DNA of 64,000 nucleotides from Linnemannia schmuckeri. Lineage: Eukaryota > Mortierellomycota > Mortierellomycetes > Mortierellales > Mortierellaceae. The translations under genes were made by a program, and so were the position numbers. Below the pieces are notes generated by a model that had not been told where the DNA came from, did not search any database, and saw only the letters and a program-made list of their open reading frames with translations. Positions 41,993-52,979 of this stretch are shown piece by piece (within the stretch, counting starts at the first letter, position 1; the number at the start of each line of letters is the position of its first letter). Location of the stretch: positions 1,674,001 through 1,738,000 of the forward strand of contig JANATG010000006.1 in the NCBI GenBank assembly GCA_029449235.1, given 5' to 3'.

Positions 41993-43869
41993 CTACAAAC
42001 GAGAAGAGAAACTTGGCCCAGCCTCATAGTTGACATCTGGTCTCAACACCTGCATGTACTCCCGCAGAACAGCCTTCTCAGTACGATACTTCTCCCCAGG
42101 AACATCATCCTCCTGCAGCCCTCGTAACACCTTCAACTTGGGTCAGTGGGCTGCCATCCATTCCAGCTCGGGTTTTCCAATCCGATGGTCAACTCCTTCA
42201 AATCTAAATACCTCCAGGTCTTTGAGGATCTCAAGACGACCAAGCCCTGAAGCAAGCGACGGCTCCATGGTACCAGCAATAGGCTGTGCAAAGGTTGGGT
42301 ACGATTGTAAAAAGTCACGAGGTGAGCGGGTGGCTCGAATCAGGGGCAGCTCTCGAAACTCGTACCCGAGATCAAGGACACGCAAACGAGTGAACGTCGA
42401 CAGGCGATTGTAGACTGTTTGCTGTTGCCTCCGACCGAGTCGTCGACGCTCCTTTAGCTCCTCGTTCACACTCTCATCCGCCGCACTCTCCAGAATCGCT
42501 TCCTCGGAGGTTGTTAACCGAGAGAATCCAACAAACTGACAACGGAGTTTCTCGAGATCTGAGCATACCCACTCATTGCTCTCAAGATCTTCAACATCAA
42601 TCTTGTGGTTAACACCATCCAGCACCCTCAGGTTGGAGCAAGTTTCCATCAGGTACCGAAAGACGTTTTGAATAGGGTCAGGCGCATACGAGTGATGGAT
42701 CGACGGTCGGACGGTCGCTTGCAAGTATGTCTGAAATTCCTTGCAGTGAAGGGCCAGATCACTAGCAAAATATGGACCTAACTCCGTGGCAGAGTACTCG
42801 ATCAGGTCTGGTAACTACGGAAGAACCATCGTTCCCAGCCATTCGTCCCAATACCCTCTCATGCTTGACAGACATAACGACTTGAGCCCACTCCGCCGTA
42901 TTCCCCAACACCTGACTAACGTTTGTGCACTGCTCCAAATCGGACCGAATTTCACGCAGTCGAAGATGAAGTAGGCCAGTTAGGCTCTTGAGAAGATGAA
43001 GTAGCTCTTGACTGTCGACCTGCATGTCCAGCTCAAGAGTCTGCAACGACGACCACTCATGTCCCACGAAGCAGCGAAACCCCGAGGTTCTGTACGAACT
43101 GTACATTTGCAGCCGAGGACAGCTCTTCAACATCCGATCCAGCTCGACCGAATCCAGTCTGTTGTCCAAAATGGTCAGCTGTGGCAACGCCGCTAGAGCC
43201 GTGTAAACATACTCGGGCGACACATCAAACAACTCGCGCAAGTTCCATCCGAGCATCAACAACATCAGCTCAGGGTTCTCTCGAATAAGCAGCCAAAAAA
43301 TACTGACTCGTGTACCAATCTCCCTCCTGCTGCTCCAAAGTCCTCCACCCAGCAACCATCGGCCTAAACACATCACCAACAAAGTCAGGTGAAAGCAAGT
43401 CCCCCACCACTGCCGGCTCTATCCTATCCTGATACGTCAGCTCGCCCTCCTCTTGGATCTGTTCATATTCCGTCATTTCCTTGGTAGTGTATGAACTCGA
43501 AAAGCTATTCGCCGTCAGCGACCGGAGTTGTGTACAAGTCCGTCCGAGATAGGTCGCATCAACAATGACTCGCCACTGCGTGCTTAGGTGACGGATATGA
43601 TATCCATACTTTTTGAAGAGATCACGGACCCAGGGACGGTCTTGTCCGTTGTTGGTCTCTGAGTCGTCATGCAGTTTGAGAATCCGGGGCCAGGCTCCTT
43701 TACTGTCGTCCATGGTGCTGTAAAGTGCTGGGATAAACGCCCGGTTCCATTCCATGGAGACCTTGACACAGGAGAGTCGATCCTCGTGAGATAAAAGTTT
43801 GCCAATGAGTGTTGCGAGTTCGACGATTCTCATAACTCGTACTGAAGGATTGTCGATATTGGGTGACAT
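41993..43869 (-). pseudogene. F-box/LRR pseudogene, recently inactivated
   Basis: Full-length copy starting at ATG 43867-43869. F-box: IVELATLIGKLLSHEDRLS, CVKVSMEWNRAFIPALY, TMDDSKGAWPRILK. Four identifiable lesions break it. One extra A (plus strand) in the A6 run at 43295-43300 shifts the frame between SQYF and WLLIRENPELM. A second shift lies near 42890. A TAG at 42815-42817 replaces the Trp of LPWLPDL. A TGA at 42143-42145 replaces the Trp of a WP-K-L motif just after the signature (FRFEGVDHRIGKPELEWMAA). After that stop the tail LREYMQVLRPDVNYE remains readable to 41993. The long open segments between lesions indicate recent death. If the homopolymer is a base-calling error, three lesions still remain. 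Confidence 0.88.
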
Positions 43870-44191
43870 GGTGGATGGTGGGTAGAGAAGAGAAGCGGTC
43901 CTGACTGCGGAGGGATAAGGGAAGAGGTGAAGAAACAAAAATTAATTAAAACCGAATGGCGCTAGTTATGAATATCGAGCATGGAAGTCGCCGCAGGCAA
44001 GGCTGAAAAAAACTTTATTTAACGCAGAAAAATGTGTAAGGGCAGAGTGGGGTAAAGGATATCATGTTCTAAAGAGGTTCTTGTACATAAAAGTAAAAAA
44101 AGTGTATGTGGTTGCTCTAAGTGCCACCCTCCACTCTTCCATGAGGGAGGGTTATTTAAAAATGAAAAGAAAAAAAAAAGGTCATACTGCT
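43870..44191. other. Spacer with 3' end of the PSP1-domain gene
   Basis: Contains the leader side of the F-box pseudogene and, at 44014-44019, TTTATT, which is AATAAA on the minus strand for the gene ending at 44192. Nothing else was recognised. Confidence 0.5.
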
Positions 44192-47100
44192 TTAAGGTGA
44201 AGTAGGGGCAAACGAGAAGTGATGGTGTTGCTGGTGGTGCTGATACTGTGAATGAGAAAACACCTGCTGAGGTGAAAACTGAGTCGGCACATGGTGCTGT
44301 CGACTCTGTTGGTGGTGCTGGGTCTGGAATCCTGTCGGAACTTGAGGATATTGTGAGTATGCAGATTGGGTTGGGTAATGGTGTCCGTATGGGGATGTAT
44401 GGTACGGGCTCAATGGCGTTTTGGGGGCAGGCAAACGCTGATGATGACTTCTGGGCGATGTAGGCGAGGCGATTCCGCCGGCGGAGTTGACTTGATGGCG
44501 TGTGATGTGTTGTTGGCGTTGCTGTTGGTGGTGATGGTGTTGATGAGCACTGGGTGTAGAAGGTGGAGAGCTCGACTGAAGTCCAGTGTTGGAGTTGCTC
44601 GCCATACTGGGACTCAAAGCATACATCCATATCCTGGTCTTGTACATCTTGAACAAGTCCCGAACCAACTCACGGAAATCGATTCTCCTCTCGGCAGTAA
44701 AGTAGAATGTCAACTTGCGACGATCCCTATTGAGTGAAAGCGAGAACAAACATGGTTGGCACCCATAATTCATGAACAAGAACAATGTCTGATGCACACA
44801 CCGAGAATGCAGTTCATGCAAAAGTCATATACTTACCATTGGTACTCGGCGTTAACAACTTCCATAGGAAGTCTCTTCTGTCGGACCTTGGTTTGACACA
44901 TGATCATGGCCTCAATCTCGTCCTGGTTCTTGCTCACCAATTGGGCAATCTCAGATGATTGTGCTAGGCCAAAAATCCGCTTGGGGTGGATCTCTTTGGG
45001 TGCTCTATGTCCGCCGTTTCCTCCATCCTGCTGCGCCTGCAATGCCGCATTCTCTGCTTGCTGGGCTTGTAGAGCCTGGATTTGTTGTGGCGTAATCGAG
45101 TCGTTGGTGATTTTGCCCAGATCCTTGCCTCGGTCTGCCTCCACCATGACCAGATCTCCTGTTTTCAAGGTGAGACCACTGTTCTCCGACGTATAAAAGA
45201 GATCACTCCTACCGGCCTTGAACTCAACCATGTAAAGCGATCCACGGTGTGGTAGCTGACCAAGTAAAAGTCCCTTTCCAAGTTCCTTGGTGTTTCCGAT
45301 GTTTCCTTGATACTCGTCTTCTTCAAGAAGACCATCACTTGCGCTCCATCCGTGACCATTGTTGCGCTCAGACTCATCAAGTCGAAGTCCATCGAATGAG
45401 GATGTTAGGTCGAATGATGCCGTTTTGGAGCGGAGATATGAGCCACCTGGAACGGCTACTGAATGACGACGAGGACTTTGATGAATGATATCAGCATCTT
45501 GAGGATACCTATAAACCCATTTCCAAAAAGGCAAGTAAGTGACTGGTTGAAGGGGAACTGCACAGCTTGGTAGTCGGGGTTGGAAATCTAGGCCAGAGAA
45601 GGGCGCGCTCGAATTCCAACTTTAAAAAAAACCCCAGAAAGTATTTGACGTTGAGGCGTCCAGAGGATGCGCAATCGATTCATACCGGTTGAAATTGCCA
45701 AGAGCAGAAGGTGAACTCGATTCAGCCTCGTCCAAGAACGCATCATAGGTTTGGAGTCCTGATGATGGGGCAACAGAGAAACGTCTGGCAATCACTTGTC
45801 GGTCCGGCTGTCGTTCCCTCTCAGAGGATGGGGAGAGGGGCTGAAATGGCCCAGAGGATTCCCAGATGGGTGCGTTATAGCCTGAAGTTGAAGTGATGGA
45901 TCGTCGATGATTGAGTGGGAGAATGTCTTGTCCATTCGAGCTTGGCCACGCCGCTCCAGCGCCTGACAGCCTGCGATTTAACTGTGATACAGCGTCGTTG
46001 CCCATGACCAAAGTAGATCCGCCCAAAGGTCCTGTGGATACACTGAAGGGGTCCTGTATGCTGGGAGCTGAAAAGAGCGAGGTGGAAAGTCCACCAGAGA
46101 AGACGCTTGAACCAAGAGCCGCAGATGTCGAAAAGCTTCTTGTTCGAGCCATGCGAGGTGCCTCAATTGGATCCTCCAATTCCTCGTCCATAGTAGCCAG
46201 AGGTGGTCGGTATCTCAAAACATCTTCATCATCCTGGTCGTATCCCGACTTGGTTGTGCCGAGGCTAAACGCATTGGAGAAACTGGGCTCAGAAAAGGAC
46301 ATGCTCCTAGTCGTCTTGGGTATTCCTGCATTGCTGTCGACTGTCAAACGGGATGTCTGCATATGGAGAGAGTAGTATGTCGACCTGCCGTCAAGAGGGC
46401 TGCCCAAACTTGGCAAACTATCAACAATTGTGTTGGTTCTATTGCTGGTCCTGTTGTTGGCGGTTGGTGCGTTGGATGGCTCGCGCGAGGCTTGCTTATC
46501 CCAGGCAAATGAGGACATGGCCAGAGGTGATTCCAGAGTGTTTCCGTTATGTTTCAAACTACCCCTTTTCACTTCCGCTTCCCGTCCAAGACTGTGAGCC
46601 GACAACAATGAAGGTCCCTGTTCGTCAAGCAAGCTGTGGAAGGTCAGACTCTCGAGACCGGCACTTCCAAGCGACCCTGTGCTGGAGCTCTTGAAGTGCA
46701 TTGGCTGAGGTGCCGAGTCGTCAGTAAAAGAATCCCTCGCGAAGGGCGAAATTGGCCCACCGACGGCATAAAAGAGGCCCTGTTGGGTACTGGACGATCC
46801 TGACTGGGCTGTCTGATAACCGGCACTGCTCAATTCTTTGCCTGTGTGAATACGGGGGAGGCCTTGTTTGTACTGCGGCATTGTAGGCGACGCTGGATTG
46901 GAAGTGGAGGAGGCTGAAGAAGAAGAGGAGGAGGATTCGGTGGTGATACTGGCAGACATTGAAGAGAGTGTCGAGTCTGCCAGGTCTGGGATATCGGCTA
47001 GTAGAGTGGTGGTTATTGCTCTATTGTTGTGGTTTGCTTCTACTGTTGTTATGTCGGCCTCCTGCAGAATACGGTGTCGTTCTCTCTCCTCTGGAGGAGA

Positions 47101-47268
47101 CAAGAGTGGTCTTCTTGGAGGACTGCCAACAACTTTCCAGTTGCTGCTGCTGTTATTGTTGTTGCCGTTGTTGTTTTTGTCACTCGAGGATGAAGACGAC
47201 TTTTGGGACTGGATGGGTCGAGGCGAGACAAGGGGAGGGGTTACCAGGCCTGATGGGCTGTTCTCCAT
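44192..47268 (-). CDS. PSP1 C-terminal-domain protein (929 residues)
   Basis: Three exons on the minus strand: 47268-45686, 45508-44837 and 44726-44192, joining in frame. Donors GTATGA and GTAAGT, acceptors TAG. The start is ATG 47266-47268 (MENSPSGLVTPP); the open frame further upstream is purine-tract leader, not protein. Residues 1-600 are Ser/Pro/Thr-rich and disordered, with repeated RRxS and RSxS sites that look like kinase targets. The PSP1 C-terminal domain spans about 610-790: YMVEFKAGRSDLFY, LKTGDLVMVEADRGKDLG, HPKRIFGLA, then RRKLTFYFTAERRIDFREL and RDLFKMYKTRIWMYAL. The tail (about 140 residues) is His/Gln/Pro-rich. Yeast Psp1 was found as a high-copy suppressor of DNA polymerase mutants, and the bacterial relatives (YaaT/RicT) act in complexes affecting RNA. 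The molecular role here is unknown. Confidence 0.9.
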
Positions 47269-49124
47269 GATGCAGAAGGACAGTCGAATGTGGTTGTGTC
47301 TGTTAAGCTTGTTCTTTGAGTTACTGCCGTTGTTTTTGTTTCTGTGGATTGAGAGAGGTCTGTCGCGTTGTTTTGTAGTTGTAGTATTTCTCTGGGAGTG
47401 TGAGAGTGAGTGCGAAAGAGGCGGTTGGTTGTGTTGTCTGCCACGCTGTTGTCTTTTTGTTAGTTGCGAATGAGATGCAATAGGACGAAGAGGAGATGTA
47501 TAAAGAGAAGAAAAAGAGAAGTGAATGTGGAAAACAGGAAAGAAAAAAAAAAAAAGGAAGAAGAGAGAAAAAGCGATGGGTGAGGAGAAAGAGAGCAAAG
47601 GTGGATGAGAAAAGGAAGGAGGAAAGAAAAAGAGACAAAAAAAAGAAGGGGAAGGAAGGAAGGAGTAAGGAGAGAAAGACGGTAGGGGTTGATGGAAAGG
47701 AAAGGAAAGCAAAGGAAGGGAAGAGGGGGGAAAGAGGTCAAGGTAGGAAGGAGAGAAGGGAGGGGTAAAGAGGAGAGAAGTGAAGACAAGAAAAGAGTTA
47801 AGAGTAAGTAGAGAGGATAGAAGAAAAGAGCACTCGTCCACTCGTTCACTCCTCCAACTCTCGTCTCTTACTCCACAGACACTCAATAGAGCCGTGTGAC
47901 CAATGCTGGTGCCAGTAGTCAAGTAGCACCAGTAGCAGTAGTAGGAGTAGTAGCATAATACAAAAGAGAGACGGGCGTAAAGAGAAAGAGGCCTGAACTC
48001 ACCTAACCAACAACTAACAAGTACCACTAGCCCCTACCGCATGTGTGTCTCTCTTTCCTTTGTCTGTCTCCATTAGAGTTTTTTCTAGTGTACTCTCACT
48101 CATCATCGCATCATGGCCCATGAATTGTCCTATCTTAGACTACCCACTCCTTGTCTTTCATCTTCCCTGTTTCCCGCCTTGGTCGCACCACTTTACTTAT
48201 AGCCCTGCCAGCCTGCTTGGTTCATCCCAGCAACCACCTTCGTCCTTTGATTGGATCAACAAGCTGTGGTCGTACAAAGCCCCTTCTTTTTTTTTTTGTC
48301 TTTCCTGTCTCCTTGATTCCCTATCTCTCTCTCACTTTTTTTCTTTTCAAATGCTCCTCTCTAATGCAGCACAGTCGAAGAAGGTCACCAGCAAGGCAGT
48401 CGATTCAAACTGGTGGATACAAGCTGAACCACACTCTCCTTTCACACCATTGGCAGTCAACAAGGGCTTTCTTGTCGCACATCAACAAGCCAGGCAGCGC
48501 GTCAAACGCCAAATACCCATCAAAGCTCCCGACGGACATGCAATAAAAGGACTGGCTGAGTTCGATGTTTAGGCTCGTAAAGAACCCTCCTTTCTGATAC
48601 TGTATTCGTATTACCAAAGCGGTTCTTTTTGTTCACATATCAAAGTGTGCTTTGAATGTTAAAGCGGACGTAATTGTAAGTGTATATGATTGCAGGAGTA
48701 AAAAGAGAGTAAGGGAAGTTAGAAGCGACGAAAGAGGAAACGACAGATGGGCGTTAGAAAAGACGACCAGTAGATTCGCTGTAGGGTCCAAGGAAGAAGA
48801 GTTTGATTTGAACAATGTCTCTGATTTGACTGGAAACAAATAAAGAGGCTCGTGATCATGTGTGCATTTATACATTGAGTGAGTAGACAATCCACTCGTA
48901 TTTGCACATACATCTAGATCATCATCATTCCTCTCCAATTCTTGTCCTACAAGCTACAACCCAACCCTTTTCTTTTATTTCTTCCCACTCCTGTGCATCA
49001 ACATCTCTTTCTACTCTTCAACACTCTACGTTCTTCAACCACCACCACCACTACTATCAACTGCTACCCCAATTGCCACCACCACAACATCACCACAACA
49101 CCACATCAACTACAACTATATACA
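47269..49124. other. Divergent upstream regions of the PSP1 and E2 genes
   Basis: From 47490 to 47870 the plus strand is almost pure purine (pyrimidine on the minus strand), the likely leader/promoter of the PSP1 gene. The right part carries the CT-rich and CCACC-repeat leader of the ubiquitin-conjugating enzyme, with TATATA at about 49117. A possible short gene at 48351-48572 is listed separately. Confidence 0.5.
48351..48572 (+). CDS. Possible small protein (73 residues) or orphan exon
   Basis: I do not recognise it. The frame runs from ATG 48351 to TAG 48570-48572. After residue 8 the sequence has normal protein-like composition (SKKVTSKAVDSNWWIQAE, RVKRQIPIKAPDGHAIKGLA), in contrast to the CT-rich sequence before it. 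TCTAATGCAG at 48360-48369 could be a branch point plus acceptor, in which case this is a terminal exon of a gene with an undetected first exon. It sits alone between two divergent genes. Whether it is expressed cannot be judged here. Confidence 0.3.
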   Translation: MLLSNAAQSKKVTSKAVDSNWWIQAEPHSPFTPLAVNKGFLVAHQQARQRVKRQIPIKAPDGHAIKGLAEFDV

Positions 49125-50523
49125 ATGTCGTCTGCTGTCCACCGCAGGATGCTCAAGGAGTACATGGCCATCCAGAAGAACGCCGCAACCCGCCCCCATC
49201 TCGAGCTGCTCGAACCCATCCAAGAAGACGACCTCCTCCACTGGCAGGCCATCCTCCTCGGCACCGCCGACTCGGCCTACGAAGGTGGGCGCTTCAAACT
49301 CGACATTGTCATCCCAACCAGCTATCCCATCCAATCACCCACCATTCGCTTTGTCACAAAGATTTGCCATCCTAACGTACACTTTAAGGTAAAAAACTCC
49401 CTTGTCCTTCGTACTACAGTAAATCAAACGACCGTCGTTTTTGTTGGCGACAGTGCTCTGCCTCCCTTCTTGCCTTTGCTTGCACCCAATGGAACATGCT
49501 ACCTTCTATGCAAAGGACCCGTAACCCTTGCTTTTTTTGTTGGGTTTTGTTTTGTTGGGGAACAATGCAACAAGCAGAGCGGTGGGACAGAAAGGAGCAG
49601 ACAACCAAGTGAACAAATGGATTCCTTAAAATTAATTGGGTCCTTTGGCAATTGGGCATGGATCGGTCGGATAGCAATGAGGTGTGGATCGAAGGGCAAT
49701 ATCTCTGGCACAGGACAACTCGCAATACACGATCGACATATGAGAAGCGACCCGGGATGGACTCTTGGTTTTAAAAACCAAGGCAGGTCTTATTTTCGTC
49801 AATCAATTGGTCATCCGCAGCCACTATCTGTTGCGGTAACCTTCGCATTACGACCTACCCTACTCAATGGATTTAAAACGCTGATGGAATGGACATGTAG
49901 ACTGTCTTACGGGAAGACGCGGAGCAGACGGATACAGCACGGACCGGATGCCAACGTAACACCTTTTTTTATGAAATGAGCAATAACAAAAAGAATAAGT
50001 TACTCACAAGTTTTTAATCTCTATTTGTACATCTCTATCCTATGTGTCTTTTGTCTTGGCAAACCACCAACAAAAAAAAAAAAAACTCGGCTCATCTCTG
50101 GCTCATGGTTGCTGTTTAAATTGGTGGCGCATGGAACTATAAACACAATTTCACAAATATCAACAATAACAAAAACAGACTGGAGAGATTTGTCTTGATA
50201 TCCTAAAGTCAGAATGGACACCAGCATGGACACTCGAGTCGGTGTGTGTTGCCATTAGCTCACTCCTCACCAATCCAGAACCAAGCAGTCCGCTCAACTG
50301 TGATGCAGGTAGGGCCTTGTCTTCGAAAAACGATGGCAAAGGATATTTCCATTATACCTATATGGAACAAGCAAAAATTCATCGTTTTTTCTTTCCTGCA
50401 CTTCTTTTCCCCTTTTCTCTTGCCTTAGCCAATTTATTGCGATGTGGAGATACGGCTGGATACAACTCGCTGGTCAAGATGTACACAGCGTTATATGCAA
50501 CTGGCGACTGCGATGAAGAATGA
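49125..50523 (+). CDS. PEX4: Ubiquitin-conjugating enzyme E2, Pex4-like (162 residues)
   Basis: Three exons: 49125-49388, 50179-50308 and 50429-50523. Donors GTAAAA and GTAGGG, acceptors CAG and TAG; joined frame gives a complete UBC fold. The HPN motif (ICHPNVHFK, residues 80-88) is directly followed by TGEICLDILKSEWTPAW with the catalytic Cys at residue 93. Next come the LLTNPEPSSPLNCDAA segment and the C-terminal helices. These features, and the length, fit Pex4/UBC10-type E2s, which ubiquitinate the peroxisomal import receptor Pex5 with Pex22 at the peroxisome membrane; that role is by family. The symbol is my best match among E2s, not certain. The first intron is 790 bases, far longer than others here, and the exon-1 frame stays open through most of it. 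AATAAA lies at 50688-50693. Confidence 0.88.
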
Positions 50524-50929
50524 AAGCCAAGGATGAACACACAACACCAGGACGCTCGGAGCAACCACTTGTACACTATAAATCGCCGAAGCGTGCTCGA
50601 CTAAAATTGATTCGACAGAGAGCATTTTCTCTTCACCGGCAACACGCCAAGGCCACCAAACAACAACGATAGAAACCACCTTTTTGCAATAAATCCATAA
50701 TAATGCGCGTCAACTCCCCCTGTGCACTGGGTCACATTATGTTGACCGCGGTCTGGACCAGTACATGGACGCCATCACCTGACAGATGCACCCTTGTCGT
50801 TGATAAGGAGGTCACTTTTTCGATTTTATGTCTCCCCTCCTTTTTCTCGCTCAATAACGACATATTTTCAACTGCATCCTCCACTCCTTGACCCCTGACT
50901 CACAAGCAATACGCGCAATAGACACCAAC
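50524..50929. other. 3' flank of the E2 gene and promoter of the next F-box gene
   Basis: Holds the E2 polyadenylation signal (50688-50693) and a short CT-rich leader before the ATG at 50930. Nothing else was recognised. Confidence 0.5.
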
Positions 50930-52855
50930 ATGTCTGCTTCACTCCCCTCTCGTGTGCTTTCCTCGCAGGCAGTCTTTTCAATCCCTGAACTTGTCATTGC
51001 AATTGGACCGCACCTGCGCCCACCCCAGCTTCTACCCTGTATCCAAGTCTGCCGGCAATGGAACGAGGCCATCATTCCGCTTCTATGGGAGACGGTCGAC
51101 GATACCCTATTCTCCTGGCGCCAGATTCTTAAACAATATGACGCGGACGACAGCAAAGGCGATAAGGACGAACGCTGGCTACGTAGTATTTTTGCCAAGC
51201 ACGGGCATCTGATTCGACACTTATCGCTCTCTTGGAAGGTCAGCATCCTTGCAGCCGGTCTCAGCGGTCAATGTACCAACCTCCTCTCGCTCTCTTTGAC
51301 AACCTCCGTCCTGAACAAAACCGCCCGGGAAGCAGAGACATTGGCAAGGGTCAAAAATCTCAAGCCTGAGGAGGGCGGTCGCACAGAAGGCGAGAGAGCG
51401 CAAAAAGGCGCGACGGGACCGGTCTTGGTGCCAGAGTTCGAGGGAATGTTTGTGCCTCGAGCAGCAATGTGGCGCACGGTGGCTGAGCAAGAACAGGACT
51501 GGATGACGAACCAGTGTCTGTGGCAATTGGTCCGCAGCAACTCTGCGTTGCGGACTCTACGCCTGTCGCTGAGTGAGGCGGAGCTGTGCAAAATGACGAC
51601 GATTGATGTCGTCTACGATATCCTATCACCGCTCAAAGATATTACTCGCCTGGAAAGCACGACGTACATTATTCTGCTCGACCGTCTTTTGGATCGAGTG
51701 CCAACCATCCAACATGTCCAGATGGACTCTGCCCACCTAGGAGACGACTTTACGACCAGAACGTTTCTTGGACTCCAGACTCTGGTCATCAAGACGTTCG
51801 TGTCCAGCAGGCTTTTCCTCGAGCTGTTGCACTCGCTCCCCAACCTTGAACATTTTAGCCTGATTGCCGTCGACTATCATCGAGAGGATTTCAAGGATGC
51901 CGCTCTATATTTGGGCAACACGCCGAGCCGACTCAAAGGATTGCATTTCAACATTGGCAGGTCGTTCGACTTTGGCAAGATAGCCAACTATATCTTGCCT
52001 TGGCTACCAGATTTGACCGAGTTGACTCTTGGCTGGCTCGATTCTGTGACAGCCAGGGCTGTGGCAACCTACTGCAGAGGTCTTCAGATCTTTCGGGAAC
52101 CAGGAGGCTCTCAGTCGACATTCTCGTCCGATGATTATCGGGAGGGCTTGAACCATCTCGAGGTGCTCCTGCAGGAATGTCCGCAGCTGAGGATTGTCGA
52201 CGCCATTTGTCATCGAGTCGACGCGGACCGAATGTTGGCTTTGCCCTGGGCCTGCCATCGGCTAGAGGTCCTCCACTTCCAGATTACGGGGGTTCACCGA
52301 TTGAAGGCTGGCGAGCAGAAAACCTTGTCTATCATATCTGCTAAAGACGATAAGACTGTCAGAACGCTCACCAACAAGGAGCAGGGCATTCTGGATAAGT
52401 ACAGGAGAGGTCAGGACCAGCAACAAAAGATTTTTGCCCAGATTGCGCTGATGACTCATCTCAGGGTCCTGGATCCGGGCTTTGAATGGAGGAACCTCGG
52501 TCATGTTTACAGGGTACAGCACTACGAGGTCGAGGGACAGACATATGTACGATACGCCAACCCCTATGCCGATACCCTGGAGTTAACTCTTCAGTCTGGG
52601 CTGGATCAGTTGACGGATCTTGTGAACCTGGAGGTGTTTGGGTTTGAGGGCATCAACCATAGGCTCGGAGACCAGGAGCTGGCGTGGATGGCAGTGCACT
52701 GGCCACGACTGCGGGTCATGTGAGGGCTACAGGAGGACTCGCTGCCGATGCTTGAGCCCGACGATAGGAGGACAGAGCTGCGCAAGCAGATGCAGGAGCT
52801 GCGACCCAACATTCGCCACTGTAGCCTGCAGCAAGTCCCCGAATCGTATCTATAG
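50930..52855 (+). CDS. F-box/LRR protein with a late in-frame stop codon (597 residues as read)
   Basis: Start is ATG 50930 (MSASLPSRVLSS). F-box: IPELVIAIGPHLRPPQLLP, CIQVCRQWNEAIIPLLW, ETVDDTLFSWRQIL. The repeats are well kept (LRTLRLSLSEAEL, LPNLEHFSLIAVD, LRVLDPGFEWRN), then the signature VFGFEGINHRLGDQELAWMA. At 52721-52723 a TGA interrupts the frame between RVM and GLQED, where relatives have Arg (RG), consistent with CGA to TGA. The frame continues for 43 more sense codons to TAG 52853-52855 with an undamaged family tail (TELRKQMQELRPN). So this is either a functional protein shortened by about 44 residues, a stop read-through case, or a gene at the first step of decay. AATAAA is near 52884. 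The coordinates span the full ancestral frame. Confidence 0.85.
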
Positions 52856-52979
52856 GCTCTCCTTTTGGATTAGTGCCATGAACACACAACGACAAATAAA
52901 CTTTCGTAATTTCCTCTTTTACCTTTTTCTTCTTTTCGAACAGCACCACCCACAATCATTACGATCACGACCAACTCCC

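Noticed and set aside
45509..45534. MPFWKWVYR as a separate start of a second PSP1 gene part
   Set aside because: A GTATGA donor at 45685 and a TAG acceptor at 45509 join both parts in frame, so these residues are intronic.
47269..48027. Upstream extension of the PSP1 reading frame
   Set aside because: It is a pyrimidine tract translating to Phe/Ser/Leu repeats; the first ATG with protein-like sequence is at 47268.
48942..49124. N-terminal extension of the E2 enzyme
   Set aside because: It is CCACC/CT-rich leader and lacks an ATG; the UBC fold begins at ATG 49125.
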